A stretch of 64,000 nucleotides of DNA from Quatrionicoccus australiensis. Its GTDB lineage: Bacteria > Pseudomonadota > Gammaproteobacteria > Burkholderiales > Rhodocyclaceae. Made by a program: the position numbers and the translations under genes. Below are positions 26,266-36,924 of the stretch, piece after piece. Each line of letters opens with the position of its first letter. The first letter of the stretch is position 1. The DNA is taken from assembly GCF_020510525.1 (NCBI RefSeq), contig NZ_CP075188.1:2294001-2358000 (forward strand), read 5' to 3'. The notes under the pieces are model-generated. The model ran no database searches. It saw only the letters and a list, made by a program, of their open reading frames with translations, and was not told the DNA's origin.

Positions 26266-27562
26266 GGTGATCGGCGTCGACGACCTTGACTTGCAGGAAG
26301 TCGCCCGGCTGGGCGTCGAAGAAGCCGTCGAGATAAACGAGACCGTCGATTTCCGGCGCATCGGCCTTGGAGCGGGCGATCGTGCCCTCCTCGTCCACCG
26401 CGTCGACCAGCACCTGGATGGTGGTGTCGATCTTGGCTTCGAGCTTGGCGGCGGAGATGTCTTCCTGCACCTGCATCAGCCAGCGGCGGCGGTCTTCGCG
26501 CACGTCTTCGGGCAGGAGCAGACCGAGTTCATTGGCCTTGGCGCCCTCGACCGGCGAGTAGGCAAAGGCGCCGACGCGGTCGAGCTTGGCATCTTCGAGG
26601 AACTGGATCAGTTGGTCGAAATCCTCTTCCGTCTCGCCCGGGAAGCCGGTGATGAAGGTCGAGCGGATGACCAGTTCCGGGCAGATCTCGCGCCAGCGGG
26701 CGATGCGTTCCAGCGTGTTTTCGCTGGAGCCGGGGCGCTTCATGGCCTTGAGGATCTTCGGGCTGGCGTGCTGGAAGGGCACGTCGAGGTAAGGCAGGAT
26801 CTTGCCTTCGGCCATCAGCGGAATGATGTCGTCGACCGACGGGTACGGATAAACGTAATGCAGGCGCACCCAGATGCCGAAGCTGGCCAGCGCCTCGCAC
26901 AATTCCTTCAGGCGCGACTTGACCGGCTTGCCGCCCCAGAAAGCCGTGCGGTATTTCAGATCGACGCCATAGGCGCTGGTGTCCTGCGAGATGACGAGGA
27001 TTTCCTTGACGCCGGCGCGCGCCAGATTCTCGGCTTCGGCGAGCACGTCGCCGACCGGGCGCGAGACGAGCGGGCCACGCAGCGACGGGATGATGCAGAA
27101 GGTGCAGCTGTGATTGCAGCCTTCGGAAATCTTCAGGTAGGCGAAGTGATCGGGCGTCAGGCGCACGCCCTGGGCCGGCACCAGGTCGGTGTAGGGATCG
27201 TGCGGTTTCGGCAGGTGCGCATGCACGTAGCCCATGACTTCGTCGGCGGCGTGCGGGCCGGTCACGGCGAGCACCGACGGATGCGTCGATTGCACGATGT
27301 CGCCCTTGGCGCCGAGGCAGCCGGTGACGATGACCTTGCCGTTTTCGTTCAAGGCCTCGCCGATCGCGTCAAGCGATTCCTCGACGGCGGCATCGATGAA
27401 GCCGCAGGTATTGACGATCACCAGATCGGAGTTGTCGTAGCTCGGGGAGATTTCATAGCCTTCGGCGCGCAGCTTGGTCAGGATGCGCTCGGCGTCCGAA
27501 CTGGCCTTGGGGCAACCCAGGCTGACGAAGCCGACGGTCGGCACTTTTTGTTGAATAGTCAT
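26240..27562 (-). CDS. rimO: Ribosomal protein S12 methylthiotransferase
   Basis: A 440-residue radical SAM enzyme that methylthiolates an aspartate of ribosomal protein S12. The UPF0004 domain ([16 protein letters not shown]) comes first, the radical SAM cluster motif [11 protein letters not shown] follows, then a TRAM domain (about 375-440). Lengths and motifs fit RimO rather than MiaB: the SLGCPK start is diagnostic. Confidence 0.96.
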   Translation of the reverse strand: MTIQQKVPTVGFVSLGCPKASSDAERILTKLRAEGYEISPSYDNSDLVIVNTCGFIDAAVEESLDAIGEALNENGKVIVTGCLGAKGDIVQSTHPSVLAVTGPHAADEVMGYVHAHLPKPHDPYTDLVPAQGVRLTPDHFAYLKISEGCNHSCTFCIIPSLRGPLVSRPVGDVLAEAENLARAGVKEILVISQDTSAYGVDLKYRTAFWGGKPVKSRLKELCEALASFGIWVRLHYVYPYPSVDDIIPLMAEGKILPYLDVPFQHASPKILKAMKRPGSSENTLERIARWREICPELVIRSTFITGFPGETEEDFDQLIQFLEDAKLDRVGAFAYSPVEGAKANELGLLLPEDVREDRRRWLMQVQEDISAAKLEAKIDTTIQVLVDAVDEEGTIARSKADAPEIDGLVYLDGFFDAQPGDFLQVKVVDADHHDLYAQPV

Positions 27563-27619
27563 GCGAAAAACCTTGTCCGGAAAAGCCGGAATGCGAAAGG
27601 GCCGTATTTTACGGGGGAA

Positions 27620-28987
27620 TCAGGCCGGCAGGCGGTCAAGTGACCGTTTCAGCGCGGCAAAACAGCGCTCGTCGATGGCGCTACCGAGGTTTTCGGCCAT
27701 CATCTCGAGCGTGCGGGGAATCGGAATGGCGCCGCGGTAGGGGCGCTCGGCGGTAATCGCGTCGAAGATGTCGGCGGTCGTGATGATGCGGGTTTCCAGG
27801 CAGATCTGGTCAGCGGACAAACCGCGCGGATAACCCTTGCCGTCGAGGCGCTCGTGATGCGCCGCGGCAACGACGGCCAACTCGGAAAATGCGGCGATGC
27901 GCGCCAGGATGGTTTCGGTGTACATCGCGTGCGCCTGCACCGCTGCCCACTCCTCGGCGTCGAGCTTGCCCGGCTTGTCGAGCACGCTGTTGCTGACGCC
28001 AAGCTTGCCGACGTCGTGCAGCAGCGCACCGCGCTTCAGCCAGCGCCGACGTTCGGCGGACAGGCCCATTTCTTCGGCGATCAGGTCGGTGTAAAGCGCC
28101 ACCCGCGCGCTGTGGCCGCTGGTGTAGGGACTTTTCGAGTCGACCACCTGGCCGAAGGCGGCGGCGATGTCGTCGAGGTAATCGTCATCCAGATCAACGA
28201 TGTGCGCGGCCGGTTCGAGCGCCAGGATCGCGGCGTCGATTTCCGGTGCGGCCAGCATCGCCCAGAAGGCATCGTCATCGGCCACGCTTTCGAAGGCCTG
28301 CACCAGGCGTGGATCGAACCAGGCACCGGAACGCTGGCGGACTTCATCGAGCGCCGCGCCCGGCCCGCCGGTCGTATGGAAGACGTCGATGACCTGGGCG
28401 AGCAGCGCGATCCGCGCATAAAGCGGGATCGCCTCGCCGGCCAGCGCCGCCGGCCTGCCCTGCCCGTTGTAATGTTCGTCCAGGCTATAGATGCCGAGCG
28501 CGACCGCTTCCGGAAAACGCAACAGGCGAGCAATTTCGGCGCCGCGCTGACAACGCGTCGCGATCAGTTCCTGCGCGATCTCGCTGCCGTCACGCATGAT
28601 CGTCAGCGCGGTGCGAAAACGTTCGGCCAGCCCGGCCTTGAGACCGGTATGGCTGAGCACGAATTGCAGCACCTGCGGCAGGCTGTCGCCGACCGTCTTG
28701 AAATCGCGTTTGAAGGCGAGATCGTCGGTCAGGTACAGCTCGCAGATGCGCGCGGCATTGCTGCTGCAGCCGAGATCCTTGAGCAACAACGTGTAATAGA
28801 GCTCCCACAGCGCATCGTCGTCGAGCCCGATCGTCCGCCCGATGTGCATGCCTATCCAGCAGCAGCGCACGCAATGCCCGGCTGGCTGCCCCTCGGTGAT
28901 GTCGAGCGCGTGCGACAGCGCCGAAATCAGTTCGGAAAGCTGCAAGCCGCTGCCGGACGGCAGCGCGGAAAATCGGCGCATGGGCAT
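27620..28987 (-). CDS. Tandem HD-GYP protein, first domain degenerate
   Basis: A 455-residue protein with two HD-type domains. The first (about residues 15-240) has lost the HD pair, reading LLLKDLGCSSNAARI, and its GYP region is DEHYNGQGRP. The second (about 275-450) is intact: GALLHDVGKLGVSNSVLDKP and HHERLDGKGYPRGLSADQI. It would be a c-di-GMP phosphodiesterase in which the first domain is a regulatory duplicate. It starts at one of two nearby ATGs (28987 or 28981). No membrane segment is seen. Confidence 0.88.
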   Translation of the reverse strand: MPMRRFSALPSGSGLQLSELISALSHALDITEGQPAGHCVRCCWIGMHIGRTIGLDDDALWELYYTLLLKDLGCSSNAARICELYLTDDLAFKRDFKTVGDSLPQVLQFVLSHTGLKAGLAERFRTALTIMRDGSEIAQELIATRCQRGAEIARLLRFPEAVALGIYSLDEHYNGQGRPAALAGEAIPLYARIALLAQVIDVFHTTGGPGAALDEVRQRSGAWFDPRLVQAFESVADDDAFWAMLAAPEIDAAILALEPAAHIVDLDDDYLDDIAAAFGQVVDSKSPYTSGHSARVALYTDLIAEEMGLSAERRRWLKRGALLHDVGKLGVSNSVLDKPGKLDAEEWAAVQAHAMYTETILARIAAFSELAVVAAAHHERLDGKGYPRGLSADQICLETRIITTADIFDAITAERPYRGAIPIPRTLEMMAENLGSAIDERCFAALKRSLDRLPA

Positions 28988-29017
28988 GGGAAAAACCTGC
29001 GTTTACAGCGGTCGACC
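28988..29017 (-). repeat. GGTCGAC/A-T-tract repeat, copy 3
   Basis: On the minus strand GGTCGACCGC is followed by TGTAAACGCAGG and TTTTTCCC. It lies directly in front of the tandem HD-GYP gene, in the gap after tpx. Confidence 0.45.
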
Positions 29018-29056
29018 GCCCGGCGCGACAGAAAATGCTGCCGTGCCGGGATGGGG

Positions 29057-29560
29057 TCAGGCGAGCGCGGCGAGGGCCGGGGCGTAATCCGGTTCCTGCT
29101 TGATTTCGCTGACCAGTTCACTGTGCAGCACCTGATTGTTTTCATCAAGCACGATCACGGCGCGCGCCGCCAGCCCGGCGAGCGGCCCGCTTTCAATGGC
29201 GACACCGTAGGCAGCCAGAAAATCGCGGCCGCGCATGGTGGACAGGGTCTGCACGTTGGCCAGGCCTTCGGCGCCGCAGAAACGGCTTTGCGCAAACGGC
29301 AGATCGGCCGAAATGCACAGCACGACGGTGTTCTTCAGCTCATTGGCCGACTGGTTGAACTTGCGCACCGAGGTGGCGCAGGTCGGCGTATCGATGCTGG
29401 GAAAAATGTTCAAAATCTTGCGTTGACCGCCCAGGCTGGCCAGCGTGACATCGGCGAGATCCTTGCCGACCAGAGAGAATGCCGGAGCCGTGCTGCCCTT
29501 GGCGGGAAAGACGCCGCCCACTTCGATCGGATTGCCGCCCAGGGTTACGGAATTGCTCAT
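29057..29560 (-). CDS. tpx: Thiol peroxidase
   Basis: A 167-residue atypical 2-Cys peroxiredoxin of the Tpx family. The peroxidatic cysteine is in [15 protein letters not shown] and the resolving cysteine in [13 protein letters not shown]. It reduces peroxides with thioredoxin; enterobacterial Tpx is periplasmic, but no signal peptide is visible here. The ATG at 29560 was chosen because GGAGCACAAC precedes it. Confidence 0.95.
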   Translation of the reverse strand: MSNSVTLGGNPIEVGGVFPAKGSTAPAFSLVGKDLADVTLASLGGQRKILNIFPSIDTPTCATSVRKFNQSANELKNTVVLCISADLPFAQSRFCGAEGLANVQTLSTMRGRDFLAAYGVAIESGPLAGLAARAVIVLDENNQVLHSELVSEIKQEPDYAPALAALA

Positions 29561-29782
29561 GTTGTGCTCCATGTTTTGGTGATGGCGAAAGCGCCGAAGT
29601 GACTCTGACCTTGCGTCAGCAAAATAATTTCATCGAAAAACGCAAAAACATGCGGCACACACCCGAAATACGACAATTGACAGGCGTTTACCGTCAGGGA
29701 TGCCAATCAAAGGGGGGCACTCTGCCTTAAGATATAGACCGTTCCGCCCAGCAGCCAAAAAAACACAGGCAACCGCCCCTTC

Positions 29783-32700
29783 ATGCTCGAACTCGTCAGT
29801 AGCGCGCCCCCCGAGAGCCTTCTCTACATTGGTCAGTACAACCCGTTGCTGGTCGTGGCTTCCTTGCTGATTGCCATCTTCGCTGCCTTTGCCGCCCTGC
29901 TCGTCACCGACCTGACCGCCCGACTCGATGATCACCGACAACGCCGCAACTGGCTTGTGGCAGGCGGCATCACCATGGGCCTCGGCATCTGGGCGATGCA
30001 TTTCGTCGGCATGCTGGCCTTCCAGCTCCCCTGCAGCGTCGCCTATTCGCCCTGGCTGACGGCTGCTTCCATCATCCCCGGCATGCTGGCCTGCAGCCTG
30101 GCGCTGGCGCTGATCAGCCGCAAGCACCTCGACACGCCGTCCTTGCTGCTCGGCGGCACCCTGATCGCGCTCGGCATCGGCCTCATGCACTACACCGGCA
30201 TGGCCGCCATGCGCCTCGACGGACTGGTCCGCTACGACCGCACGCTGTTTTTCCTCTCGCTGGCCGTCGCCGTATGCCTGGCCATCCCTGCGCTCTGGCT
30301 CAAGACAAGAATCGACCGCTGGCTGCCCCGCGGCCCATGGGCCAACCTGGCCGCGGCAAGCACCCTGGGACTGGCGATTTCCGGCATGCACTACACCGCG
30401 ATGGCGGCGGCTTATTTCGTTCGCGACGGCGATGCCGGCATTCCCGTTTCCCAACTGACACCATCCCTGCTCGCCACGGCGCTCGCGCTGGCCACCATCG
30501 CCATCATCATCGCGATGATCGCTGCCGCCATCGGCAAACGTCACGCCAAGGCATTCGATAGCGCCCACTACCGGCCATTGCTGACCATGGGACTGATCTG
30601 GACGGGAATCGCCTGGATACTTGCCTCGCTCTACACCGCCCGCCTGACATCCGAACTCCATCAACAGGAAACCGCAAGCGCACATCGGCAATTGAGCTAT
30701 GTCACCGCCAGCATCCAGGAAACCCTGAACGGGCAGGCTGCGCTGCCCGAAGCGCTGGCGCATGAACCTGCCATCCGGCAATTGCTGTACAAGCTCGCCG
30801 GGCCGACTGCCCCCCGGGCACCCGGCAAGGACAGCCCGGGTCAGCCGCGCAGTGAAAACCAGCAACTGGCAGAACTCAATCGCTATCTGCAGAGCCAGGC
30901 AAAAATACTCAAGGCCGACGTCATCTGGATCATGACGCCCGACGGCCGCAGCGTCGCCGCCAGCAATGCCGGCGAAGCGGACAGTTTTGTCGGTACCGAC
31001 TTCAGCGAACGCGACTATTTCCGCAGCACGCAAGCCGGCAAGCCCGGACGGCAATTTGCCGTCGGCAAGGTCAGCCGTATCCCCGGCCTCTATTTCGCCT
31101 CACCGGTGCTGGCCGAAGGCAGGAATCTCGGCACGATTGCGGTCAAACTCAACATTCGCAGCCTGACCCAGCATTTCGCCGGCAGCGGCGTCTTTCTCAC
31201 GGATGCCCATGGCGTCGTTGTTTCATCGACCGACCCTGCCTTGCTGTGGCATACCGTGCCCGACAATACCCTGACGCAGTTGAGCGAAAGTCAGCGCCTG
31301 CAGCGCTACCAACAGGCGAAGCCCGAGCCGATGCAACTGGCGAACTGGGGCGATGAGCGCTTTCCCGACTTGTTGAAAAGTCGCCGCAACGCCCCTCTGA
31401 TTCTCGAAAAACAAACCTTGCCGGCTGACGGAATCGGCGTTTACCTGCCGCATTATCTGGAATCGTGGCCCGACATCCAGGACAACCGGACCTGGCTCTT
31501 CGTTCTCCTGGCAATCGCCGGCGGACTGCTGTTTTTCTCCATTTATGGCGGCTGGCTCTATTTCCGGACCGTACGCGAAGCCAACCGGGCCCAGGGTGAA
31601 TCCCTGGCGCGACTGGAACAGAGCGAGAAAAAATTCCGCCTGCTCCTCGACTCGATGGCGGAAGGCATCTACGGCACCGACCGCGACGGCACCTGCATCT
31701 TTGTCAACCGCGCCTGCATCAAGATGCTCGGCTATACCGACGAGAGCGAACTGCTCGGCCAGCGCATGCACAGCTTCATTCACCACTCGCATGCCGACGG
31801 CAGCCACTACCCGGCCAACGCATGCCCTGCGGCACTGGCGACAATCGCCGAACACGGCGTCCATGTCGAAGGCGAAGTCTTTTGGCGCAAGGACGGCACA
31901 GCCATCCCCGTCGAGTATTGGGGCCGACCGGTCATTCAGGATGGTGAAAGTATCGGCACAGTCGTCGCCTGGTTCGATGTCAGTGCCCAGCGCGCCTCCG
32001 AGGAAAAGCTGCGCAAACTGTCGCAGGCGGTCGAGCAAAGCCCGAATTCGATCATCATCACCAACAAGCGATGCGAGATCGAATACGTCAACGAAGCATT
32101 CTGCAAGACCTCCGGCTACACCTTCGACGAAGTGATCGGGCGCAATCCGCGCTTCCTGCAGTCCGGGCGCACGCCGCCCGCGACCTATGCCGCACTGTGG
32201 CAGGCGCTGAGCAATGGCCAGCCCTGGCAAGGTGAATTGATCAACCAGCGCAAAGATGGCGAAATCTATATTGAATACCAGATCTTTTCGCCCATCCGCC
32301 AGAGTGATGGCCAGATCACGCATTACCTCTCGGTCAAGGAAGACGTCACCGAGAAAAAGCACAACATCGAGGAACTGGAACACTATCGCCTGCACCTTGA
32401 GGAGCTGGTCAGCGAACGCACCCGCCAGATCGCTGCGCTCAATACCGAGCTGGCTGCCCATGCCGCCGAGGCCGAGGCTGCCAACCGTGCCAAGAGCTCC
32501 TTCCTGACCAACATGAGCCATGAAATCCGCACCCCGATGAATGCCATCACCGGCATGGTGCACCTGCTGCGGCGGGACAACATCACGCCGCGCCAGGCCG
32601 AACGTCTGGGCAAGATCGAGGTTGCCGGTCAGCACCTGCTGGCGATCATCAACGACATTCTCGACCTGTCGAAAATCGAGGCCGGCAAACTGACCCTGGA

Positions 32701-33619
32701 ATCGATCCCGATCCATGTCGGCGCGCTGGTTGCCGATGCCGTCTCGCTGATGGCCGAGCGCGTGCATGCTAAGCACCTCGACCTGCGCGTCGAAACCAGC
32801 GCCCTGCCCGGCAACCTGCTCGGCGACCCGACCCGCATCCGGCAGGCCCTGCTCAATTACGTGATCAATGCCGTCAAATTCACCGACAGTGGCCACATCA
32901 CGCTGCGCACCCGGCTCATCGAACAGTCGGCCGATGATGTCCACCTCCGCTTCGAAGTCGAGGACACCGGCAGCGGCATCCCCGAGGAAGCCCAGCAACG
33001 CCTGTTCTCGGCCTTCGAACAGGCCGACAACTCAACCACCCGCCATCACGGAGGCACCGGACTGGGCCTCAACATCACGCGCCGCCTCGCCCAACTGATG
33101 GGCGGCGATGCCGGCGTCAGCAGTCGCGAGGGGGAAGGCAGCCTGTTCTGGTTTTCCGTCAGGCTGCCCCGCGACAAGCAGGACACGCCGAAGCCCATGG
33201 CGGCCAAGGCACAGCAGGCGGAAGAAATGCTGCACAGCAACTATGCCGGCAGCCGCATCCTGCTCGTCGAGGATGAACCGATCAACCGCGAAATCGCCCT
33301 CGAAATCCTCAGTGATCTCGAACTTGCCGTCGATGTCGCGGAAGACGGGGTCGAAGCGGTCGCCATGACCAGCCAACACCCCTACAAACTGATCCTGATG
33401 GACATGCAGATGCCGCGCATGGATGGTCTGGAAGCCACCCGGCGCATTCGCGAGCTGCCCGGCTGCGCCAGGCTGCCGATCCTGGCAATGACCGCCAATG
33501 CCTTTGCCGAGGACAAGGCACGCTGCATGGAAGCCGGCATGGACGACTTCATTGCCAAGCCGGTCGATCCGGAAATCCTGTTTGCGACGCTGCTCAAATG
33601 GCTGTCAGCAGCGCACTGA
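29783..33619 (+). CDS. MHYT-domain hybrid sensor histidine kinase
   Basis: A 1278-residue membrane protein. The N-terminal MHYT region (about 15-255) has seven hydrophobic segments and three signature sites: MHFVGM, MHYTGM and MHYTAM. A periplasmic Cache-like sensor follows (about 290-560), then another membrane span. Two PAS domains lie at about 610-740 and 750-870. The kinase core has its histidine in [12 protein letters not shown], then [14 protein letters not shown], and a C-terminal receiver (from about 1155) with [25 protein letters not shown] and FIAKPVD. MHYT modules are thought to sense diatomic gases through copper. It ends 9 bp from the convergent double-receiver gene, a likely partner. 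Confidence 0.93.
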   Translation: MLELVSSAPPESLLYIGQYNPLLVVASLLIAIFAAFAALLVTDLTARLDDHRQRRNWLVAGGITMGLGIWAMHFVGMLAFQLPCSVAYSPWLTAASIIPGMLACSLALALISRKHLDTPSLLLGGTLIALGIGLMHYTGMAAMRLDGLVRYDRTLFFLSLAVAVCLAIPALWLKTRIDRWLPRGPWANLAAASTLGLAISGMHYTAMAAAYFVRDGDAGIPVSQLTPSLLATALALATIAIIIAMIAAAIGKRHAKAFDSAHYRPLLTMGLIWTGIAWILASLYTARLTSELHQQETASAHRQLSYVTASIQETLNGQAALPEALAHEPAIRQLLYKLAGPTAPRAPGKDSPGQPRSENQQLAELNRYLQSQAKILKADVIWIMTPDGRSVAASNAGEADSFVGTDFSERDYFRSTQAGKPGRQFAVGKVSRIPGLYFASPVLAEGRNLGTIAVKLNIRSLTQHFAGSGVFLTDAHGVVVSSTDPALLWHTVPDNTLTQLSESQRLQRYQQAKPEPMQLANWGDERFPDLLKSRRNAPLILEKQTLPADGIGVYLPHYLESWPDIQDNRTWLFVLLAIAGGLLFFSIYGGWLYFRTVREANRAQGESLARLEQSEKKFRLLLDSMAEGIYGTDRDGTCIFVNRACIKMLGYTDESELLGQRMHSFIHHSHADGSHYPANACPAALATIAEHGVHVEGEVFWRKDGTAIPVEYWGRPVIQDGESIGTVVAWFDVSAQRASEEKLRKLSQAVEQSPNSIIITNKRCEIEYVNEAFCKTSGYTFDEVIGRNPRFLQSGRTPPATYAALWQALSNGQPWQGELINQRKDGEIYIEYQIFSPIRQSDGQITHYLSVKEDVTEKKHNIEELEHYRLHLEELVSERTRQIAALNTELAAHAAEAEAANRAKSSFLTNMSHEIRTPMNAITGMVHLLRRDNITPRQAERLGKIEVAGQHLLAIINDILDLSKIEAGKLTLESIPIHVGALVADAVSLMAERVHAKHLDLRVETSALPGNLLGDPTRIRQALLNYVINAVKFTDSGHITLRTRLIEQSADDVHLRFEVEDTGSGIPEEAQQRLFSAFEQADNSTTRHHGGTGLGLNITRRLAQLMGGDAGVSSREGEGSLFWFSVRLPRDKQDTPKPMAAKAQQAEEMLHSNYAGSRILLVEDEPINREIALEILSDLELAVDVAEDGVEAVAMTSQHPYKLILMDMQMPRMDGLEATRRIRELPGCARLPILAMTANAFAEDKARCMEAGMDDFIAKPVDPEILFATLLKWLSAAH

Positions 33620-33628
33620 CCCGCGCCT

Positions 33629-34414
33629 TCAGCGACCGAGCAAGCGGCGGATGAAGGTTTCGACGTAGGCCGGACGCAAGGGCTTGATGATGTAGCCAAC
33701 GGCACCGAGGCCGGCCGCCTGGCCGACCAGCCTCTTGTCGGCACAGCCGGTAACCATGATCACCGAGGTTTGCGGACTGGCTTCGACAATCTGCGGCAAG
33801 GCTTCCAGACCGCCCATCACCGGCATGTTGACGTCCAGGCAGAGCACCCGCGGCTGATGGTTGCGTGCCGCCTGCAGAGCCTCGGCACCGTTCGCCACCG
33901 ACTGCACGACGGTCAGGCCGCTTTCTTCGAGCAAGCCCTTGAGCACCAGACGCACCGAGCCGTTGTCATCGGCGATCACCGCCGTCTCCCGCTTGCCGCG
34001 CACCGGCTCCGGTGCCTTGGGCGCACCGCTACTGGTCTGGTGGTTCGCCGCATGGCGGGTATCGGCAACCGCCTGCAATTCGGCAATGATCTGTACCTGA
34101 CCGAAAGGCTTGCGGATGAAGCCGGAAGCCCCGGCATCCGCAGCCCGCTCCTCGATGTCCTTTTCCGCCGACGCGGTCATGAAGACGACGTCGATCTGCG
34201 GCCATTCCGCCTGGATAGCCTTGATGATGGTCAGCCCGTCGCGCCCCGGCAGGTGGTAGTCGAGACACAGCACATCGGGCAGGATGTAGCGGACGTGATC
34301 CTCCAGACCATCGCCATCGCCGAAGGAACCCACCACTTCATGACCGGCCGCGGCAAACAGTGCGGCAAGCACCTTGCGCATGGCTGCATTGTCATCGACG
34401 ATCATGATCCGCAT
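33629..34414 (-). CDS. Double receiver-domain response regulator
   Basis: A 261-residue protein of two receivers in tandem. Domain 1 (1-120) has IMIVDDNAAMRK, LCLDYHLPGRDG and FIRKPFG. Domain 2 (about 145-261) has VIADDNGSVR, LCLDVNMPVMGG and YIIKPLRP. Both keep the acidic pocket, the aspartate and the lysine, so both may be phosphorylated. There is no output domain. ATG at 34414 preferred (CGGAG upstream). It faces the MHYT hybrid kinase across 9 bp. Confidence 0.92.
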   Translation of the reverse strand: MRIMIVDDNAAMRKVLAALFAAAGHEVVGSFGDGDGLEDHVRYILPDVLCLDYHLPGRDGLTIIKAIQAEWPQIDVVFMTASAEKDIEERAADAGASGFIRKPFGQVQIIAELQAVADTRHAANHQTSSGAPKAPEPVRGKRETAVIADDNGSVRLVLKGLLEESGLTVVQSVANGAEALQAARNHQPRVLCLDVNMPVMGGLEALPQIVEASPQTSVIMVTGCADKRLVGQAAGLGAVGYIIKPLRPAYVETFIRRLLGR

Positions 34415-34619
34415 CTGCAAACTCCGGCTTGGGGAAAGCGCAGCTTAGCAGAAGCGCAAGCCCGAAGAACAGCTCCAGGCAAGGCTGGCCGGAAAAACGA
34501 CACACCGGATGGATAATGTCAAAGAGCTAGCCACCAATTAATGGGCTGGCAACATGCAAGCGCCGGCAAATTGCGGCAGGCGCGAGCAACCCGGCGCAAA
34601 GTTTTCGTATACTTCCCGC

Positions 34620-34973
34620 ATGGCTGACATCATCCACCTCGCCGATTTCAAGCTGAGCGGCCCTGCCGCCGTGCAGGCGCTGCTCCATTGCGAGTTGGCG
34701 CCCGGCGTCAGCGTGCATGCCGCGGCCTGGGTTTTCGCCATGCCCGATGCCGAATATGCAAAATGCGCAGCCGACCCGGAGCAGATGGCGGCCTGGCTCG
34801 ATGCTGCCGGGCTTGCCTATTTCAGCGGCAACCACGACCAGCCGGCCGCGCTGGTCCTGCGCGATGAAAACCGCTTCCGCCGCCACTTCCGCACGCTGGC
34901 CTGCCGCGAGGCGGCAATGAATGCACTGGGCAGCGGCATCCTGATCCGGCGCACGATCGAGCATTGCGCCTGA
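34620..34973 (+). CDS. Hypothetical protein, 117 aa
   Basis: Starts ADIIHLADFKLSGPAAV after the ATG; no signal peptide, membrane segment or motif I recognise. It has high-GC codon use like its neighbours. TATACTTCCCGC lies immediately before the ATG and there is no clear RBS. It stands alone between the double receiver and the interrupted gene. Confidence 0.55.
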   Translation: MADIIHLADFKLSGPAAVQALLHCELAPGVSVHAAAWVFAMPDAEYAKCAADPEQMAAWLDAAGLAYFSGNHDQPAALVLRDENRFRRHFRTLACREAAMNALGSGILIRRTIEHCA

Positions 34974-34999
34974 GCGGCTGGCTCGCTGCGCCGCGCAAC

Positions 35000-35014
35000 T
35001 GGCATATTCCCTGC
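35000..35014 (+). promoter_or_regulatory. Candidate sigma-54 promoter
   Basis: TGGCATATTCCCTGC matches TGGCAC-N5-TTGC with the GG and GC doublets at the correct spacing and two substitutions. It lies 108 bp before the interrupted gene at 35122. Confidence 0.55.
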
Positions 35015-35121
35015 TAACTCTCACGGGCAGGCCCAAGTCGAGCGGCGATGGCCGAAAAACCATCGGATGACCGGCAAAACGGGCAGACAACGGCAAAAAT
35101 TTCCGGGAGAAAGGCAAGATC

Positions 35122-35889
35122 ATGGAAGTCAGAAACGTCGGCACACCAATCACTGCGGCGCAGCGCCACGGCTATCGCGAAACGCCGGACAGCAGTTTCT
35201 ACGCGACCTACCAGGCCGCATTTGCCGCGCAAAAGCCGACATCGGCGAGCAGCGAAAGTAACACTGCCAGCAAGTCACTGACCGACATCCTCGGCAGCAC
35301 GCATCGCGAACTCTCCGCGCTGCGCGGCGTCAGCAATGAAAGCCAGGCGCTCTAGGCCGAGATACTGAACAAAGCCTACAGTTCGGGCGGCATGGACAAT
35401 GCCCGCCAGTTTCTCGGCTCGCTGTCGGCGAAAGAGCTCGATGCCGTGCGCCAGAATCACTGCCTAGCCGACCGCATCGACACTGCGTCGCTAACCGAGG
35501 AAGGCGCCGAAAACCTGCTGCTGCCGGAGGGCTACGGCGTCGACCTGAACCATGACGGGATCACCGAAGTCGGCGCCGCCCGCACCATGTCCTTCCCGCC
35601 CAGCGATGCGCCCGAAGCCTTCAAGGAGGCCTGGTTCCAGGCCACGGCCGGCATGGACCAGGGGATGATGATGACCTACCAGTTGAGTATGCACATCGCC
35701 ATCTATGGCTTGCAGATCGACGGCCAAAGCCAGGGTTTGACGTATCCGGCGGACGAGATCAGCAGCTATCGCCAGGTCGTGGATAACTTACTGGCAAGCC
35801 TGGAGGCAAACAAGGGCCTGCTCGCCGACGGCCAGTACGAGCGCGACAAGGCTTTCTACAGTCAGCTGCAGGCCCTGATCGCCGCCTGA
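35122..35889 (+). pseudogene. Gene interrupted by an in-frame amber stop
   Basis: The frame opens at ATG 35122 (GGGAGAAAGGCAAGATC before it) and runs 77 codons to TAG at 35353-35355. It continues in the same frame without any shift to 35889, encoding 177 more residues. Sequence on both sides has the codon use of a real gene, including AEILNKAYSSGGMDNARQ straight after the stop, so one substitution (for example CAG or GAG to TAG) explains it. The distal part has an EF-hand-like DLNHDGITEVG. A restart at ATG 35392 could give a 165-residue fragment. I do not recognise the family. Alternatives are a sequencing error or amber read-through. Confidence 0.75.
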
Positions 35890-35903
35890 AAACAGCCCAA
35901 AAT

Positions 35904-35947
35904 CCGGCGTCGACCGGTCGACGCCGGAAAAACGCCTAAATTGCCGG
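35904..35947 (+). repeat. 24-bp perfect palindrome plus GGTCGAC repeat, copy 4
   Basis: CCGGCGTCGACC followed by GGTCGACGCCGG is a perfect 24-bp palindrome (35904-35927), then GGAAAAACGCC and TAAATTGCC complete the repeat. It lies between convergent genes and overlaps the last codons of the LysR gene. A-rich and T-rich flanks allow it to act as a bidirectional terminator. Confidence 0.6.
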
Positions 35948-36829
35948 CTCGGCCAGCCCGGCAGCGAGGAAGTCCATCAGCACACGCACCCGGTGCGGCA
36001 CGTGCCGGTTGCTCGGCAACATGGCGTAGATGCCGAGTTCGGGCTGGGGAAAGTCTTCGAGTATCGCCTCGATGCGCCCACTCGCAAAATAGCTCTCGCC
36101 GATGAAATCGGGCTGGCAGGTGATGCCCAGCCCCTGCGCCGCCGCTTCGGTCAGCACGTCGCCGTTGTTGGCGTTGATGCGGCTATGCACGACGAAACTT
36201 TCCAGCTGCCCGGCAACCAGGAACTGCCAGGCCAGGCTGCCACCGCCAGCGGTATAGCCCAGGCATTCGTGATGCGCCAGCTCCGACGGGTGACGTGGCC
36301 GGCCGTGCCGGGCCAGGTAGTCGGGCGAGGCAATGACCTGCATGCGGCTGCTGCCGATCTTGCGCGCCACGTCGCCGGGATCGAGGCGGCGGGTGATGCG
36401 GATCGACAGGTCGATGCCCTCCTCGATCAGCTTGACCCGCCGGTCGCTGTAATCCATCTCGAGGCCGACCTCGGGATAGCGCTGCGAAAAATCGAGCAGC
36501 AGCGGCGCCAGGCGCTTGAGGCCGAAGCTGAGCGGCAGGCTGATGCGGATATTGCCGCGCGGCGTCAGACGCTCCTCGGCGACATCGGTCTCGGCCGACT
36601 CGACGAGATTGAGGATGACCCGGCATTTTTCCAGGTAGGCGGTGCCGGCCGAGGTCAGCGCCAGGCGGCGCGTGCTGCGCACCATCAGCTTGACGCCGAG
36701 ATGCGCTTCGAGCGCCGCGATCTGGCGCGTCACCACCGAACGGGCAAGGCCCAGTTGCAGCGCCACCGCCGAGAAACTGCCCAGTTCGGCGACACGCACA
36801 AAGAGATGCATGGCTTCGAGTCTATCCAT
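35936..36829 (-). CDS. LysR-family transcriptional regulator
   Basis: A 297-residue LTTR. The helix-turn-helix is at about residues 16-60 (AELGSFSAVALQLGLARSVVTRQIAALEAH) and the effector domain from about 90, ending close to the family length. It is divergent from the dioxygenase/b561/YceI operon and probably controls it. The type is the large CrgA/DsdC-like group with no substrate assignment. Confidence 0.92.
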   Translation of the reverse strand: MDRLEAMHLFVRVAELGSFSAVALQLGLARSVVTRQIAALEAHLGVKLMVRSTRRLALTSAGTAYLEKCRVILNLVESAETDVAEERLTPRGNIRISLPLSFGLKRLAPLLLDFSQRYPEVGLEMDYSDRRVKLIEEGIDLSIRITRRLDPGDVARKIGSSRMQVIASPDYLARHGRPRHPSELAHHECLGYTAGGGSLAWQFLVAGQLESFVVHSRINANNGDVLTEAAAQGLGITCQPDFIGESYFASGRIEAILEDFPQPELGIYAMLPSNRHVPHRVRVLMDFLAAGLAEPAI

Positions 36830-36831
36830 TG

Positions 36832-36846
36832 TTGCTCATCCAGCAA
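36832..36846. promoter_or_regulatory. Candidate LysR-type binding site
   Basis: TTGCTCATCCAGCAA, a dyad containing T-N11-A, 3 bp upstream of the LysR start codon. Its position suits autorepression. Based on pattern only. Confidence 0.35.
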
Positions 36847-36924
36847 TAAACATTTGCCGATTGTCTGCTATTTCGCTGCAAAAAGGAGGACTACAGTACG
36901 CCCATCGCATCAGGAGTCGCAGCA

